Assembly: GCA_008729055.1 (NCBI GenBank)
Contig: SDUX01000174.1
Location: 1-16,976, forward strand
From: Pyropia haitanensis
Lineage: Eukaryota > Rhodophyta > Bangiophyceae > Bangiales > Bangiaceae
Reading direction: 5' to 3'
DNA: 16,976 nucleotides
A model generated the notes under the pieces. It had not been told where the DNA came from. It saw only the letters and a list, made by a program, of their open reading frames with translations, and did not search any database. A program made the position numbers and the translations under genes. Below, piece by piece: positions 1 to 8,722 of this stretch; position 1 is the stretch's first letter; each line of letters starts with the position of its first letter.

Positions 1-1404
1 GATTGCCTTTTTCTGGAACGCTTCAAACCTTCAGTCCGTTCAAAAGCCAAAATTCTCGCTCTGTTGATTACTCTTTTCGTAACGGCAGGGCTTTTCGTGT
101 TTTCCGGGTCACTTTCCCGCGCCATGAGCCGGGATCTGCTCACCGCGGAGGGGAATGCCAGCCTTCCTCTGATGTGGAAAACAGGTATCCAGCAAATGAT
201 GGAATCTCCGGTCGCCGGTACGGGTAGCCGTTCGTCCTACATTTACGGTCGGGTTTTTCCGTCCCGAAGCGCTGGCCGCCGGGGCGGGTGAAGCGGAATT
301 TATCCACAACGAGTTTCTTCAGATGCTCGCGGACTACGGGATTGTCGGGTTACTTCTTGCGTTGTTTGTCCTGGGGCTGCATATGCGAAGCGGTCTGGGG
401 TTCATCTTTGCTTATCGGAATTTTTCTCCGAAGAAAGGTGAGATCGTGCAGCGATCCAATCATCTTGCTCTCGCTGTTGCTGCGGTTTCATCTATTCTGG
501 CGATCCTCGCAGCGGCCATGGTGGATTTCTCTGTTCACCTGCCATCGTTTGCTCTTCTCCTCGCCATACTGCTGGCGGTGTTGGCGGCGCCGGATCCAAT
601 GGCTCTCGCAACCGCTGAGAAATCGAACGGTTCCTACTTTCCCGGGGTGGTTTGCTTTTCGCGACCCGGGCAATGGCATTCTCCTGCGGGCTTTTGCTGA
701 TGGCGTTTGGAATGCGCTACACCCGGAGCGAATTTCATTTCGAGAAAGCCCGCATTGCGTTTGAGGAGAACCAAATTGACTACAAGCTGATGAGGCATCT
801 CCGGACGGCACGGAAGCTGGATCCCCTGAATCCGTTTGTTCTCAGTCTGAGCGCACATGCTCAGGTGCAGGCAATCACTCCGGAAATGTCAGCCCCCGCG
901 CGAAGACAGGCTCTGGAGCAGGCCGAAGAATATTTTTCCAGGGCGCAGCGTTTTTATCCACAGGATGTTTTCGCGGCTGTGGGTCACTCCGCCGTTCTAG
1001 ATGAACTTGGTCGCGGCGATGATGCCGCCCGTCGGATTCGAAACGCCCGCGAATGGGCACCACTCTATGGCATCCTGATGCAGGCAGAGGGAGAGCACCA
1101 TTTGAGGAAAGGGGAAATTGCAGAGGCTGAAGTGGCGTTTCGTGATTCCCTTTCTGCAGCAGCTTTTCCGGATCAGGCCGGTGCAATTCAGGGACTGAAG
1201 GCGATTGCAGAATGGAAATTTATTGCCGCGCAGAACGGGATTCGCTGGGAACCCGGTCAGGATCTTCTCGATGGCGGTGAGCAGAGGAGTATTCCTGATG
1301 CCAGCACGAGCGAACGGATATTTGCAGGGCAGGCAGAAGAGGAAATTGCTGAACCGCAGGAGTGGGATTCGGCTGAGGACCGGAAACCGGGTGCTGCGGA
1401 GTAG
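1..1404 (+). CDS. O-antigen ligase/polymerase (Wzy_C family) with C-terminal TPR-like domain; 5'-truncated and frameshifted
   Basis: This is the 3' part of a polytopic inner-membrane protein that would join or polymerise surface glycans. Frame 1 (from base 1) has a membrane helix (LLITLFVTAGLFVF) and a W..GIQQMMESPVAGTG segment. Frame 2 continues with HNEFLQMLADYGIVG, which matches the Wzy_C pattern GxG...HNxxLQxLaexGixG, then two or three more helices. Frame 1 resumes near 640-650 with a last helix (GLLLMAFGM) and about 220 soluble residues rich in TPR-like A/L/Y repeats, ending at TAG 1402-1404. The two frame changes lie near 250-258 (GGGTTTTT; one extra base) and near 638-650 (CCCGGGG). 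Both halves of the conserved signature remain, so indel error is likelier than decay. It converges on the next gene with a 2-bp gap. The family call is firm; ligase versus polymerase is not decided. Confidence 0.75.
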
Positions 1405-1406
1405 GT

Positions 1407-2409
1407 TCAGTCCTTCGCTGAGAGGATGACCTGCTCTCCTTCTGCCGGGGTTACGACCCGGTTTTCAATATTGTGGTCCCGAATGGACTGGCGAAGGCGA
1501 ATCAAGGGTTCGTCGCGATGCTCGTTACTGATCGGAAAAGTGGCGTGGTGCATGGGGATCATTTTCGCCGCTTTCAAATCGAAGAACGCTTTCACCGCTT
1601 CCTCGGGTTCATGTGGACCTCCCGTCCGCTCGGACAGTCGTAGGCCCCGATGGGCAGAAGGGCGGTATCGATGTGGTGGCGCTCACCGATTTCCGCGAAA
1701 CCGTCGAAGTAGGCGGAGTCGCCGGAGTGATACACATTGTGACCGGGGGTTTTGATGACGTAGCCTCCGAATTCCTTTGCGTATCTCCAATATACCGGGC
1801 GCCCCAGTGATGAGCCGGAGTGAAGTGAATTTCCGCATCGCGAAACGTGTGAGTTTCCCAGTCGGACATTTCCACGAGGATGTTGTAGTTCAGCCGGCGC
1901 ACTACTTTCCCGACGCCCTTCGGAACAATAATTGTCTGGGTGCCGTCCACAATTCGTTTCAGTGACACCCGGCAGAGGTGGTCGAAGTGGGCGTGGGTAA
2001 TCAGGACGAGATCGATCGGAGGGAGGTGGGCAATGTCGATTCCGGGGTCACGGTGCCGCTTCAGGGGGCCCATCCACTTTGCCCAGACCGGATCGATGAG
2101 GACGTTGAAATTCGCTGTCCGGACCAGAAAGCTGGCGTGCCCGATCCAGACGACCTCAATTTCGTGGTCGGCCAGGTCCCGGAAGAAAGGAGCCGCTTCC
2201 CCGCCGGTTTCCTCCCGTGGACGTACTATGGAGGGAAGTAAATTTCCGCTGATGTACTGGTAGTTACGCTTTGCCCAGCCCTTTTCCGGAACCAGTCCTA
2301 CCCGTCTCCCGTCAGTGGTGAAACGATTCTTCCGGGACGTGCCGTCCGGATTTTCCGCACCTGCACTTCCCTGACCAACGGGGTCTGATTCCGTTCCGTT
2401 TTCGCGCAT
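1407..2409 (-). CDS. Metallo-beta-lactamase-fold hydrolase, NAPE-PLD/UlaG-like; frameshifted
   Basis: This is a probable zinc-dependent hydrolase with an MBL fold. In gene order it shows [24 protein letters not shown], then the HxHxDH metal motif HAHFDH (1978-1995), then PAHHWGAR. A second frame gives the third-ligand region [10 protein letters not shown] and LLPIGAYD...HMNP. A third frame gives [23 protein letters not shown], whose final His completes the site, and stop TGA at 1407-1409. These are NAPE-hydrolysing phospholipase D-type signatures (GxxS.L.....DPxW, HWSGR-like, HMNPEEA). The frame changes are near 1785-1797 and near 1604-1607 (one base missing in a GGG run). The start at 2409 (MRENGTESD) is a guess: the frame is open to 2634, and a hydrophobic segment lies just upstream. 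The substrate cannot be told from sequence. Confidence 0.75.
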
Positions 2410-2512
2410 ATCTGAGTGTCGGGCTAACAGTAACCGGAGCAAAAACGCGAGGCAATCAGATTCCCGTTCATCGTGTCCCGTGTTTCCGCCACGATGAAAC
2501 GAAACCGCAAGA

Positions 2513-2537
2513 TTCGGTGAAAAAAACTTTTCCGAAC
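2513..2537. other. Imperfect inverted repeat between divergent genes
   Basis: The arms TTCGG..AAAA and TTTTCCGAA sit in the 160-bp gap between the divergent MBL-fold and kinase genes. The match is interrupted by two bases, so it could be an operator or chance. I found no convincing -35/-10 pair that would settle it. Nothing else stands out in this gap. Confidence 0.2.
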
Positions 2538-2572
2538 CCCGTATCATGGTTTGGTGATTGTCCTGCCGATTT

Positions 2573-3555
2573 ATGGAACTCGAAGAAATCAGATCCTTAC
2601 CCGCCGCCATTTCCCTGAATGGTCCGATGCTCATATCGGAATGTCGGTTATCGAAAAAGGGGGATCGGGACGCATCTTTGTCAGGATGCGGAACGGGGGA
2701 AACGGGTCAGAACATGATCGCAATGCAGTGGTCCGATGATCGGCCGGACAATGCGCGTTTTGCCTCGATCACCGATTTTCTGAACCGCCACGATATCCCT
2801 GCTCCCGAAATCTTCGGGCGGGAGGAGGAACTCAACCTGCTTGGGTGAAGATCTGGGAGAGATCGACCTCGGTAATCTCGACGGGCAGGATTGGAACACC
2901 GCGCGGCGCCCGGCCTACCAGTCCGCTCTGCGGTGCGTGTTTCTGCTTCATCGCATCACCGAGGAGCATGCACCGGATGACCTGCCTGAGTTGGAATTGT
3001 CTTTCGACGAAGCGCTCTATGAATGGGAGCAGAATTACTTTCTGGAGCAATACGTGGAGCGGTTTCTCTCGCTGGAACTCGCGGACGAGCTGCGCAGCGA
3101 TTCGTCGCTGATCGAATTGCGGAGAGAGCTTTCCGCCTTGCCCCGCGCCCTCGTGCATCGCGATTTTCAAAGTACGAATGTGATGGTGTCGGGAAATGAC
3201 ACTTCCCTGATCGACTACCAGGGCCTTCGATGGGGGCTGCCGGAATATGATCTCGCGTCTCTGATTTACGATCCCTACACCGTATTTACTCCCGAAGAGC
3301 GCGAGGACCTCATTGGGTATTACTTTTCTCTGAAGAAAGAAATCGATCCCGAACTCAGTGAAGAGAGTTTTCGCAAGAGACTTGCGCAATCCGCTTCACA
3401 GAGACTGATGCAGGCTCTCGGGGCCTACGGATTTTTGTCGGAGGTGAAAGGAAAAGATGAGTTTTTTGAATTTCATTCCGACGGCAAAGGATCGCCTCGT
3501 TGCGATATCTAAAGGACCCGGAGGAGTAGAGGTGCTCGCGGAGGCTTTGGGTTAG
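2573..3555 (+). CDS. AmgK-like sugar kinase (COG3178, APH/choline kinase fold); several frameshifts
   Basis: This is a cytoplasmic small-molecule kinase. Known COG3178 members phosphorylate the anomeric carbon of N-acetylmuramate/N-acetylglucosamine in cell-wall recycling. Readable blocks in order are: start MELEEIRSLP; a glycine-rich ATP loop KGGSGRIFVRM (frame 1, about 2655-2690); NMIAMQWSDDRPDNARF...IPAPEIFG (frame 2); GEDLGEIDLG (frame 3); the catalytic loop LVHRDFQSTNVMV; and the metal-binding block LIDYQGLRWGLPEYDLASL, which closely matches COG3178 (HRDFQSxN and DFQG..GP..YDLASL, here DYQG). Four frame changes are needed, near 2635-2650, 2685-2715, 2838-2845 and in T6 at 3462-3467. After the last one the expected tail (FLNFIPTAKDRL...) reads to TAG 3553-3555; without it the frame would stop at 3512. 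Substrate is by family analogy only. Confidence 0.75.
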
Positions 3556-3562
3556 TTTCGCC

Positions 3563-3847
3563 ATGACTCTCCTCGACTCCGAGCCATGGTCGTGGCAGCT
3601 CTTTCAATCCGGGAGTGATCTCTACCTCGAGGTTCTCTGCAGCCACAGTGCTGTCGACTATCTTTTCGCGATCCAGCTGCATTCCTCTGAGTGCGCCCGG
3701 TTCAAAGAATCCGGTCGGGAGTATCTCAATCAACTCGCCCATGAAATCCACTACTCCGCCCCCGGGGTAAAAGGATCCCGTTCTCCCTACCTCGAGCGGA
3801 GAGTTTCGGATGAGGTGGCGAAGAAGATTCGTTCCGCTGCGAATTAG
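3563..3847 (+). CDS. Small uncharacterised protein (94 aa)
   Basis: This is an uninterrupted ORF whose ATG lies 7 nt after the reconstructed stop of the kinase gene, so the two are probably co-transcribed. The protein is acidic at the start (DSEPWSWQLFQSGSDLYLEVLC) and looks globular, with no signal peptide or membrane helix. The segment SGREYLNQLAHEIH resembles a helix and the C-terminus is basic (VAKKIRSAAN). Composition and lack of low complexity suggest a real gene. I do not recognise the family. It converges on the SHD1-LamG gene with a 6-bp gap. Confidence 0.6.
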   Translation: MTLLDSEPWSWQLFQSGSDLYLEVLCSHSAVDYLFAIQLHSSECARFKESGREYLNQLAHEIHYSAPGVKGSRSPYLERRVSDEVAKKIRSAAN

Positions 3848-3853
3848 GACAGC

Positions 3854-4698
3854 CTACTCCTTCGCCTCCGCTTTCCAAATCTCCACATTTTTGAACCGGG
3901 GCTCCCCGGCCCTTGTTGTCAGAGCGACGATTCCCTTGGCATCCGCGAAGCGGAGTGGCTCGCTTCGAGTTCTTCCTCACCGACTTTGGGCGCGGTAGGT
4001 GTCCCCAATGATTTCGATAGTAACGTCGTACCATTTCTCCGGATCGATCTCGACTTCCGAAGTGACGAGCCGCTCCGCTTTTGTTGTTTTGGAAATGCCG
4101 GACATGCGTTGAATCCAGAGTTTGTCCGGGGTGATGTAGAGACGTCCCGAGGTGGAGGTTCGGCGGCACAGTGTCCCGGCACGCGAAGGCAATCTGTTCT
4201 GCTCCGCCCAGCTGCACTTGCGCGGTGATGATCATGTCGGTCGCTTCGAGGCGGTGGGTGAGGGAGGAAGCGTGGTTGTCCTCCGGAAGTTCGTTCCGAG
4301 AAGAGAACCGTCCGATACCCGACCATTCGCCAATTCCGGCTTTCCACCCGGCAAGACTCCTTTCCGCGTCGCGGGTGCACCTCATTGAAAGGGATTGCAA
4401 CAATTGGCCTCGTCGGTGTGCTGAAGTTCGGTTTCGATTTTCCCGCGTTCGCGGCAGATGCCTGTTCTTCGAGCCAGTTTTTCGCATATTTTCTGAATCG
4501 GCTTCACTGAGAGTGGAAAGTCCCACGGTGTACTTTCGGCCATTCGTCATGCGAGGGTGGCATCCTGCCGTTTAGCTCGACCAGCTCTGCAGAAATTGTT
4601 TTCCCCTCTGTATTCGTCCAGTTGCGGATGCCGGTTTCAAGCGATGCGGAGGCGAGAAAAGGGCAAAAACGGAGAGAAGTAAAGAATCGAATCTTCAT
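3854..4698 (-). CDS. SHD1 domain + LamG/DUF1080-type (3-keto-disaccharide hydrolase-like) protein; heavily frameshifted
   Basis: Blocks in order on the minus strand: a short signal-like N-terminus (MKIRFFTSLRFCPFLASAS); an SHD1-type domain split over two frames (RNWTNTEGKTISAELVELNGR, then NGRKYTVGLSTLSEAD); a linker in a third frame (KYAKNWLEEQASAAN); then a concanavalin-like/DUF1080 domain (LAGWKAGIGEWSG, HRLEATDMIITAQVQL, LYITPDKLWIQRM, WYDVTIEIIGDTYRAQ) ending FKNVEIWKAEAKE at stop 3854-3856. This SHD1-to-LamG layout is typical of exported proteins in Verrucomicrobia and Planctomycetes. At least six frame changes are needed in 845 bp, the worst-broken gene here, so a true pseudogene cannot be excluded. 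However, all domain blocks are still in order and conserved, and the promoter looks intact. It probably binds or processes a carbohydrate outside the cytoplasm. Confidence 0.65.
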
Positions 4699-4706
4699 AC
4701 CGGGAC

Positions 4707-4738
4707 CATACCCTGTTTGCTGGAGAATCATACCCTGT
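4707..4738. repeat. Pair of direct repeats CATACCCTGT, 22 bp apart
   Basis: Identical 10-mers at 4707-4716 and 4729-4738 lie between the -10 region and the start codon of the SHD1-LamG gene. The 22-bp spacing is about two helical turns, placing both on the same DNA face. The second copy overlaps the -10 box. This suggests a second regulatory protein site or duplicated leader sequence. Confidence 0.35.
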
Positions 4739-4755
4739 CGCATCGGTCACGTAAA
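4727..4755 (-). promoter_or_regulatory. Putative sigma-70-type promoter of the SHD1-LamG gene
   Basis: Read on the minus strand there is a -35-like TTTACG (4750-4755), a 17-bp spacer and a -10 TATGAT (4727-4732, 5 of 6 to consensus). Transcription would start near 4720, about 22 nt before the ATG at 4698. The -35 overlaps the GTAAAC/GTTTAC palindrome, a common repressor-operator arrangement. Confidence 0.4.
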
Positions 4756-4764
4756 CCTGTTTAC
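4751..4764. promoter_or_regulatory. Operator-like perfect palindrome GTAAAC-CT-GTTTAC
   Basis: This is a perfect 6-bp inverted repeat with a 2-bp centre, lying over the predicted -35 element of the SHD1-LamG gene. Size and sequence resemble operators of LacI-family sugar regulators, but no regulator gene is in the window, so the binding protein is unknown. Confidence 0.4.
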
Positions 4765-4985
4765 ATCGGGTGCATTGACAAGAACCGAAGGATTCGCAAG
4801 CGGAAGCATTTCTCCTGGAAACACTGATCTTCGTAAACGAATTCCTGCAAATTGATTGAATCTCTTCCGGCCCGCCTGTGATCGCCCTTTCGTATCGCTA
4901 ATGGGTTTTCGATTTTGCCCGATCCCGCTTACCTTCATTCCTGCGTCTTGAACGACCAGTTCGGTTTTGCTGTGATAATTCCAGA

Positions 4986-5027
4986 GAAAAACAAAAAACC
5001 CGGCAACGTCGTTCGACGAAGCCGGGT
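4986..5027 (-). terminator. Intrinsic terminator of the P-II gene
   Basis: On the minus strand a long hairpin has outer stem ACCCGGC/GCCGGGT (4998-5004 with 5021-5027) and inner stem CGTCG/CGACG (5007-5011 with 5014-5018). It is followed by a U-rich tract, TTTTTTGTTTTTC (4985-4997). It lies just past the P-II stop codon. The stretch 4765-4985 has no supported gene; a minus ORF at 4747-4938 looks spurious. Confidence 0.9.
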
Positions 5028-5052
5028 CCAGTTTCTGGATGGAGGTGACCGA

Positions 5053-5485
<433 letters not shown>

Positions 5486-5582
5486 ATTTTGAGGAGCGAT
5501 CTGGCACATTTTTTCTGAAAGCTGAGCTTGGAGTGGTAAGTTATTTATCGGTGAGTGGTTGTTCAGTTATCGGTCTTTTGTT

Positions 5583-7004
5583 ATGGAGGAGCGTCGTATT
5601 CTTTTGGTAGGTGTAGATCCGGAGTTAAAAAGTGCTTTGGGGGAGGCGCTGCGCAATGAAGAGCTTCGCCTGACAACCGTGCCGGATGGCGATGCCGCAG
5701 AAGAGGAAATTTACCATCGTGATTTTCAAGTCATCGTTCAGAATCTCACCCAAACCCCGGCAGACTCTCCGGTCCTTCTCTCGAACCAGCGTAAAGACGG
5801 CCAAAGGCTCCCCGTGATTGCAATCAGCGATTCTGCAGACAGCAATCTCGCGATCGAGGTGGTGAAAGCAGGGGCCTTCGATTTTCTCTCTGCGCCGATA
5901 CACCCGTCTGAACTTGCCAAGGTTGTCTCGGAAGCGCTCGCATGCTCACGAAACTCCAACGAAACAGTCGAAATTGATCCAAGAGACGAGTGGACTGAAT
6001 CGCCTGAAGCCCTGGTAGGGAACAGCAGGGCGATGGTGGATGTCTACAAAGCGCTGGGGAGGCTTTCTCCGACCCCTGTAACGGTGTTGATAAGAGGGGA
6101 GACCGGAACGGGAAAAGAGCTCGTTGCACGTGCGCTTTATCAACATGGGCATCGTGCGCACCGGGAGTTCATCACAATCAATTGTGCCGCGATACCGGAA
6201 TCGTTGCTCGAATCTGAGCTGTTCGGTCATGAAAAAGGGGCCTTCACAGGGGCGGTATCAACTCGTGTCGGAAAGTTCGAACAGGCGAACGGAGCCACTC
6301 TTTTTTTGGATGAAATTGGCGATCTTGATCTTTCACTGCAAGCAAAGTTGTTGAGGGTTCTTCAGGAAAAACGTTTTCAGAGAGTGGGCGGGAATAAGGA
6401 AATCAGCGTCGATGTCAGGATCATCGCGGCTACTCACCGTTCTCTCGAGCGCATGATTTCAGATGGGAGTTTCCGGGAAGATCTGTTTTATCGTCTCAAT
6501 GTAGCAACGATCAAACTCCCGCCGCTGCGGGACCGGACGGGAGACATCCGGTTGTTAAGTCGCTTTTTTCTGAAACGATTCGGCGAGGAAATGGGCGGGA
6601 CACCGGTATCAATGACGCGGGAAGCGATTTCACGGCTGGAGTCGGCGCATCTCCCGGGAAATGTCCGTCAATTGCAGAACATGATCCGGAAAGCTCTGCT
6701 GCGCAGTCGCGGTTATGCGATCGACGGGGATATGATCGAAGAGCTTTTGGTGGAAACAGAGCCACCGGAGAAGGGGGCGGTGACTACTGAGTCGATTGAC
6801 GGATTTTGTCGTGAACTCGTTTCAGCCGCCGCAACGGGGGCCCTCGATAATATCCACCACCGGGCGACTGAGCAGATGGAGGCTGCTCTTATACGAATCG
6901 CGCTGGATCAGTCGGACGGAAATATCAGCCAGACTGCTAAATGGCTGGGACTGTCCCGACTGACTATAAGAGAGAAAGCAAAGAAATATAGTATTCCGAG
7001 GTAG
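5583..7004 (+). CDS. NtrC-family sigma-54-dependent activator with degenerate receiver domain
   Basis: This is an intact 473-aa regulator that would remodel RNA polymerase-sigma-54 at -24/-12 promoters. ATG 5583 is preferred over an in-frame TTG at 5559. Residues 1-115 are a response-regulator receiver fold, but the phospho-acceptor Asp of strand 3 is Asn54 (FQVIVQNL), the acidic pocket keeps only Asp12, and the conserved Lys before the final Pro is Ala104 (SAPIHP). The central AAA+ domain is complete: Walker A GETGTGKE (172-179), the sigma-54 contact loop GAFTGA (219-224), Walker B ATLFLDEIG, and the arginine-finger region (REDLFYRLN). The C-terminus is a Fis-type HTH (GNISQTAKWLGLSRLTIREKAKKY). 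It is divergent from P-II and convergent with the kinase-like gene. Function as a sigma-54 activator is firm; control by phosphorylation is doubtful. Confidence 0.92.
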   Translation: MEERRILLVGVDPELKSALGEALRNEELRLTTVPDGDAAEEEIYHRDFQVIVQNLTQTPADSPVLLSNQRKDGQRLPVIAISDSADSNLAIEVVKAGAFDFLSAPIHPSELAKVVSEALACSRNSNETVEIDPRDEWTESPEALVGNSRAMVDVYKALGRLSPTPVTVLIRGETGTGKELVARALYQHGHRAHREFITINCAAIPESLLESELFGHEKGAFTGAVSTRVGKFEQANGATLFLDEIGDLDLSLQAKLLRVLQEKRFQRVGGNKEISVDVRIIAATHRSLERMISDGSFREDLFYRLNVATIKLPPLRDRTGDIRLLSRFFLKRFGEEMGGTPVSMTREAISRLESAHLPGNVRQLQNMIRKALLRSRGYAIDGDMIEELLVETEPPEKGAVTTESIDGFCRELVSAAATGALDNIHHRATEQMEAALIRIALDQSDGNISQTAKWLGLSRLTIREKAKKYSIPR

Positions 7005-7023
7005 CTTCGAGATCTACGAAGCT
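7003..7023. terminator. Hairpin at the convergent 3' ends of activator and kinase genes
   Basis: AGCTTCG (7003-7009) pairs exactly with CGAAGCT (7017-7023) across a 7-nt loop, spanning both stop codons. Neither side has a U-tract, so it may be a weak bidirectional terminator or mRNA-end protector. Confidence 0.35.
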
Positions 7024-7739
7024 GGTGGCATGGCGAGCCAGGCAGTGGTTGTATTGTCCGCGTATCGCAACCCCAGACGCATTCCCATCTGTCCGGCGAG
7101 AATTGCTGCAGTGGTCAGTCCGATCCCGAAAAAATCGGCACCTTTTGATGTATGAAAGGGTTCAAATGACTTTTTGAGAGCGGCCTCGTCGAGAGCGCGA
7201 CTGGAATTCCGGATGAACAAATCTACATTTGTTCCCGGGCTGGCTTCTCCCGGAGGGAAAATGTCGATTGCGACTGACCCCCCGTCTACCTGAGAGGCTT
7301 CTTCGGCTGCATTCTTCACGAGTTGAGTGAAAATATCCGTCAGCTTTCCTCCGTCACCATTTACGGAAGGAATGTTATCACGAATGTTCGATTGCAGACC
7401 AACTCCGTTCCCGGTGCAAATTTCGTTCGCTTTGTCCGCCCAGAAAGTGGCAAGTTCTTCAAGGGACACTGCGCCGATTTCACATCGGGCGCATCCACCT
7501 GCAGTTAGAACTTCCTGATTGAGGTCGGATGCCACTTTGGAAGAATCCTGCATCTGTTGAGTGCTGTCACGCACTTCGCTACTGATAGTATCGTCGTAGA
7601 GAACCAAACTCGAAAACCCCTGGATTACTCCCATGAGATTGTTGTGCTTGTGGACGAGGCCTTTGAGAAATGTCTCGTAGTAATTTCGGGTAGGACTCTC
7701 GTCGAGCCGGTAATCGTCGGCAAAAATGAAGTCAGCCAT
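7014..7739 (-). CDS. Histidine-kinase-like protein without sensor domain; atypical catalytic motifs
   Basis: This is an intact 241-aa soluble protein with no membrane or PAS segment. A DHp-like helix carries LVHKHNNLMGVIQGF: His30 aligns with the phospho-acceptor (H-x-x-N-N), but the acidic residue that normally follows it is Lys31. The HATPase part has an N box (FTQLVKNAAEEA, Asn143), an F box (SFEPFHTSKG) and a G2 box (GIGLTTA). The G1 box DxGxG, which binds adenine, is replaced by RNSSRAL (178-183). A Cys pair CARC (83-86) sits between the two parts. The likely partner is the convergent sigma-54 activator, itself without a phospho-acceptor Asp. It could be a pseudokinase or scaffold, perhaps read by P-II as NtrB is; that role is inference. 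Confidence 0.75.
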   Translation of the reverse strand: MADFIFADDYRLDESPTRNYYETFLKGLVHKHNNLMGVIQGFSSLVLYDDTISSEVRDSTQQMQDSSKVASDLNQEVLTAGGCARCEIGAVSLEELATFWADKANEICTGNGVGLQSNIRDNIPSVNGDGGKLTDIFTQLVKNAAEEASQVDGGSVAIDIFPPGEASPGTNVDLFIRNSSRALDEAALKKSFEPFHTSKGADFFGIGLTTAAILAGQMGMRLGLRYADNTTTAWLAMPPAS

Positions 7740-7792
7740 AAGGAGTGAGGGAATACTATCGGAAGATAGAACTGGAATACGGATTCACAACC

Positions 7793-7804
7793 TCTTAATT
7801 AAGA
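7793..7804. promoter_or_regulatory. 12-bp perfect palindrome TCTTAATTAAGA
   Basis: It lies about 55 bp upstream of the kinase-like gene start, in the 100-bp gap after the YkuD gene. AT-rich palindromes of this size are often operators, but chance is possible. Next to it (7805-7822) is a weak GCCTT/AAGGC hairpin. Confidence 0.25.
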
Positions 7805-7839
7805 TGCCTTAAGTAATAAAGGCTCTGATTTTCGAGTGC

Positions 7840-8571
7840 TCACGGGAGCTTCCAGGGACCACGATAAGTCTCGTATTCCGCTTCCGGCAGAAGAACGTAG
7901 ACAGGGCGTTTTGCCGGTTCCACCATCGCGATGAAATTTTTCAAATTACCTTCTGACATGGTTGTGCATCCGAAGGTCGCGGAGCCGCCACCATTTCGCC
8001 AGATATGAAAGAAAATGGAAGATCCTGCCCCTGGTGTGATCCGCGGGTAGGCATTGTGTGCAATGAAGAGTTTGAGAGAGTGGGCGTAATCCCCCTGTTT
8101 CATTTGCGCTTTCTTCTCCTCCGCCGTCCGGGGCTCGTGGTCGATTTGACGAAATTGATTGTAGTAAGGGGAATTAACGTCTTCGTACCAGAGGCATCGG
8201 GATGTGACCTGCACATAGCTCAGGTTGGATGATTTCTTGATGGACGGCGCGTATCCCCAGGCACCACCAAGGTCGAAAACGCCTGCCGGGGCGCGGCGGT
8301 CACCTTCTTTCTTTGTTCTTGCGCCCTGAGGAACGGGGTGCAGCCCTTTGCCCCAGACCAGTCCGTTTTTTCCGAGCCGACCTTTCCATGAGGATCCCCT
8401 CTGGTTCCATCCAGCAGGTCCCTTTTCATACCAGGTTAAGGTGACGTAGGAGGAATCCCAACTTGCAGATTTTCCGACAAGACACTGTTTCGATTCAGCC
8501 GGAAGCTCAAAGGCCGGGAGGGCGCAGGGAGCGAAAAGGGAGAGGGTCAAAAGAGAGAGGAACCACTTCAT
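7840..8571 (-). CDS. Secreted YkuD-type L,D-transpeptidase family protein (COG3786-like)
   Basis: This is an intact 243-aa protein with a clear signal peptide (MKWFLSLLTLSLFAPCALPAF). Motifs follow the COG3786 pattern: KKEGDRRAPAGVFDLGGAWGY (substrate-groove region), a WYEDVNSPYYNQF segment, then the active site IFFHIW...TFGCTTMSEGNL with His189 and nucleophile Cys202. The family forms or modifies 3-3 peptidoglycan cross-links, or attaches proteins to them, through a Cys acyl-enzyme in the periplasm; members of this branch are mostly uncharacterised. It is followed on the same strand, 100 bp on, by the kinase-like gene, and preceded by a terminator at 8672-8699 that insulates it from upstream minus-strand transcription. 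Confidence 0.85.
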   Translation of the reverse strand: MKWFLSLLTLSLFAPCALPAFELPAESKQCLVGKSASWDSSYVTLTWYEKGPAGWNQRGSSWKGRLGKNGLVWGKGLHPVPQGARTKKEGDRRAPAGVFDLGGAWGYAPSIKKSSNLSYVQVTSRCLWYEDVNSPYYNQFRQIDHEPRTAEEKKAQMKQGDYAHSLKLFIAHNAYPRITPGAGSSIFFHIWRNGGGSATFGCTTMSEGNLKNFIAMVEPAKRPVYVLLPEAEYETYRGPWKLP

Positions 8572-8671
8572 GAGAGAAAAAGATACGGGAAAACAAAAGA
8601 ATTTCCAACTCCGTCAATACGATTCGATTCAGGCGGACCATAGGGAAATCGGGCTTGTTGAACCGGGTAGC

Positions 8672-8699
8672 AAAAAAGGCGGTGCCTTTCGGCACCACC
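8672..8699 (-). terminator. Strong intrinsic terminator (minus strand) with no evident upstream gene
   Basis: On the minus strand GGTGGTGCC-GAAA-GGCACCGCC forms a 9-bp stem (one G-U pair) with a GNRA tetraloop, directly followed by TTTTTT. On the plus strand the U-tract is only TTT. No minus-strand CDS is credible just upstream (8704 and beyond is the sodium-channel leader and gene), so it may end a small or antisense RNA. Confidence 0.8.
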
Positions 8700-8722
8700 T
8701 TTCCCGTTTGAGTGGTCAAAAA

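Noticed and set aside
4747..4938. Minus-strand ORF of 63 codons between the SHD1 gene and the P-II terminator
   Set aside because: Basic, motif-free composition, and it would overlap the operator-like palindrome and promoter region.
5500..5515. TGGCAC on the plus strand as a sigma-54 promoter of the activator gene
   Set aside because: The -12 position reads CT, not GC, within a T6 run, so the second half of the consensus is missing even allowing one indel.
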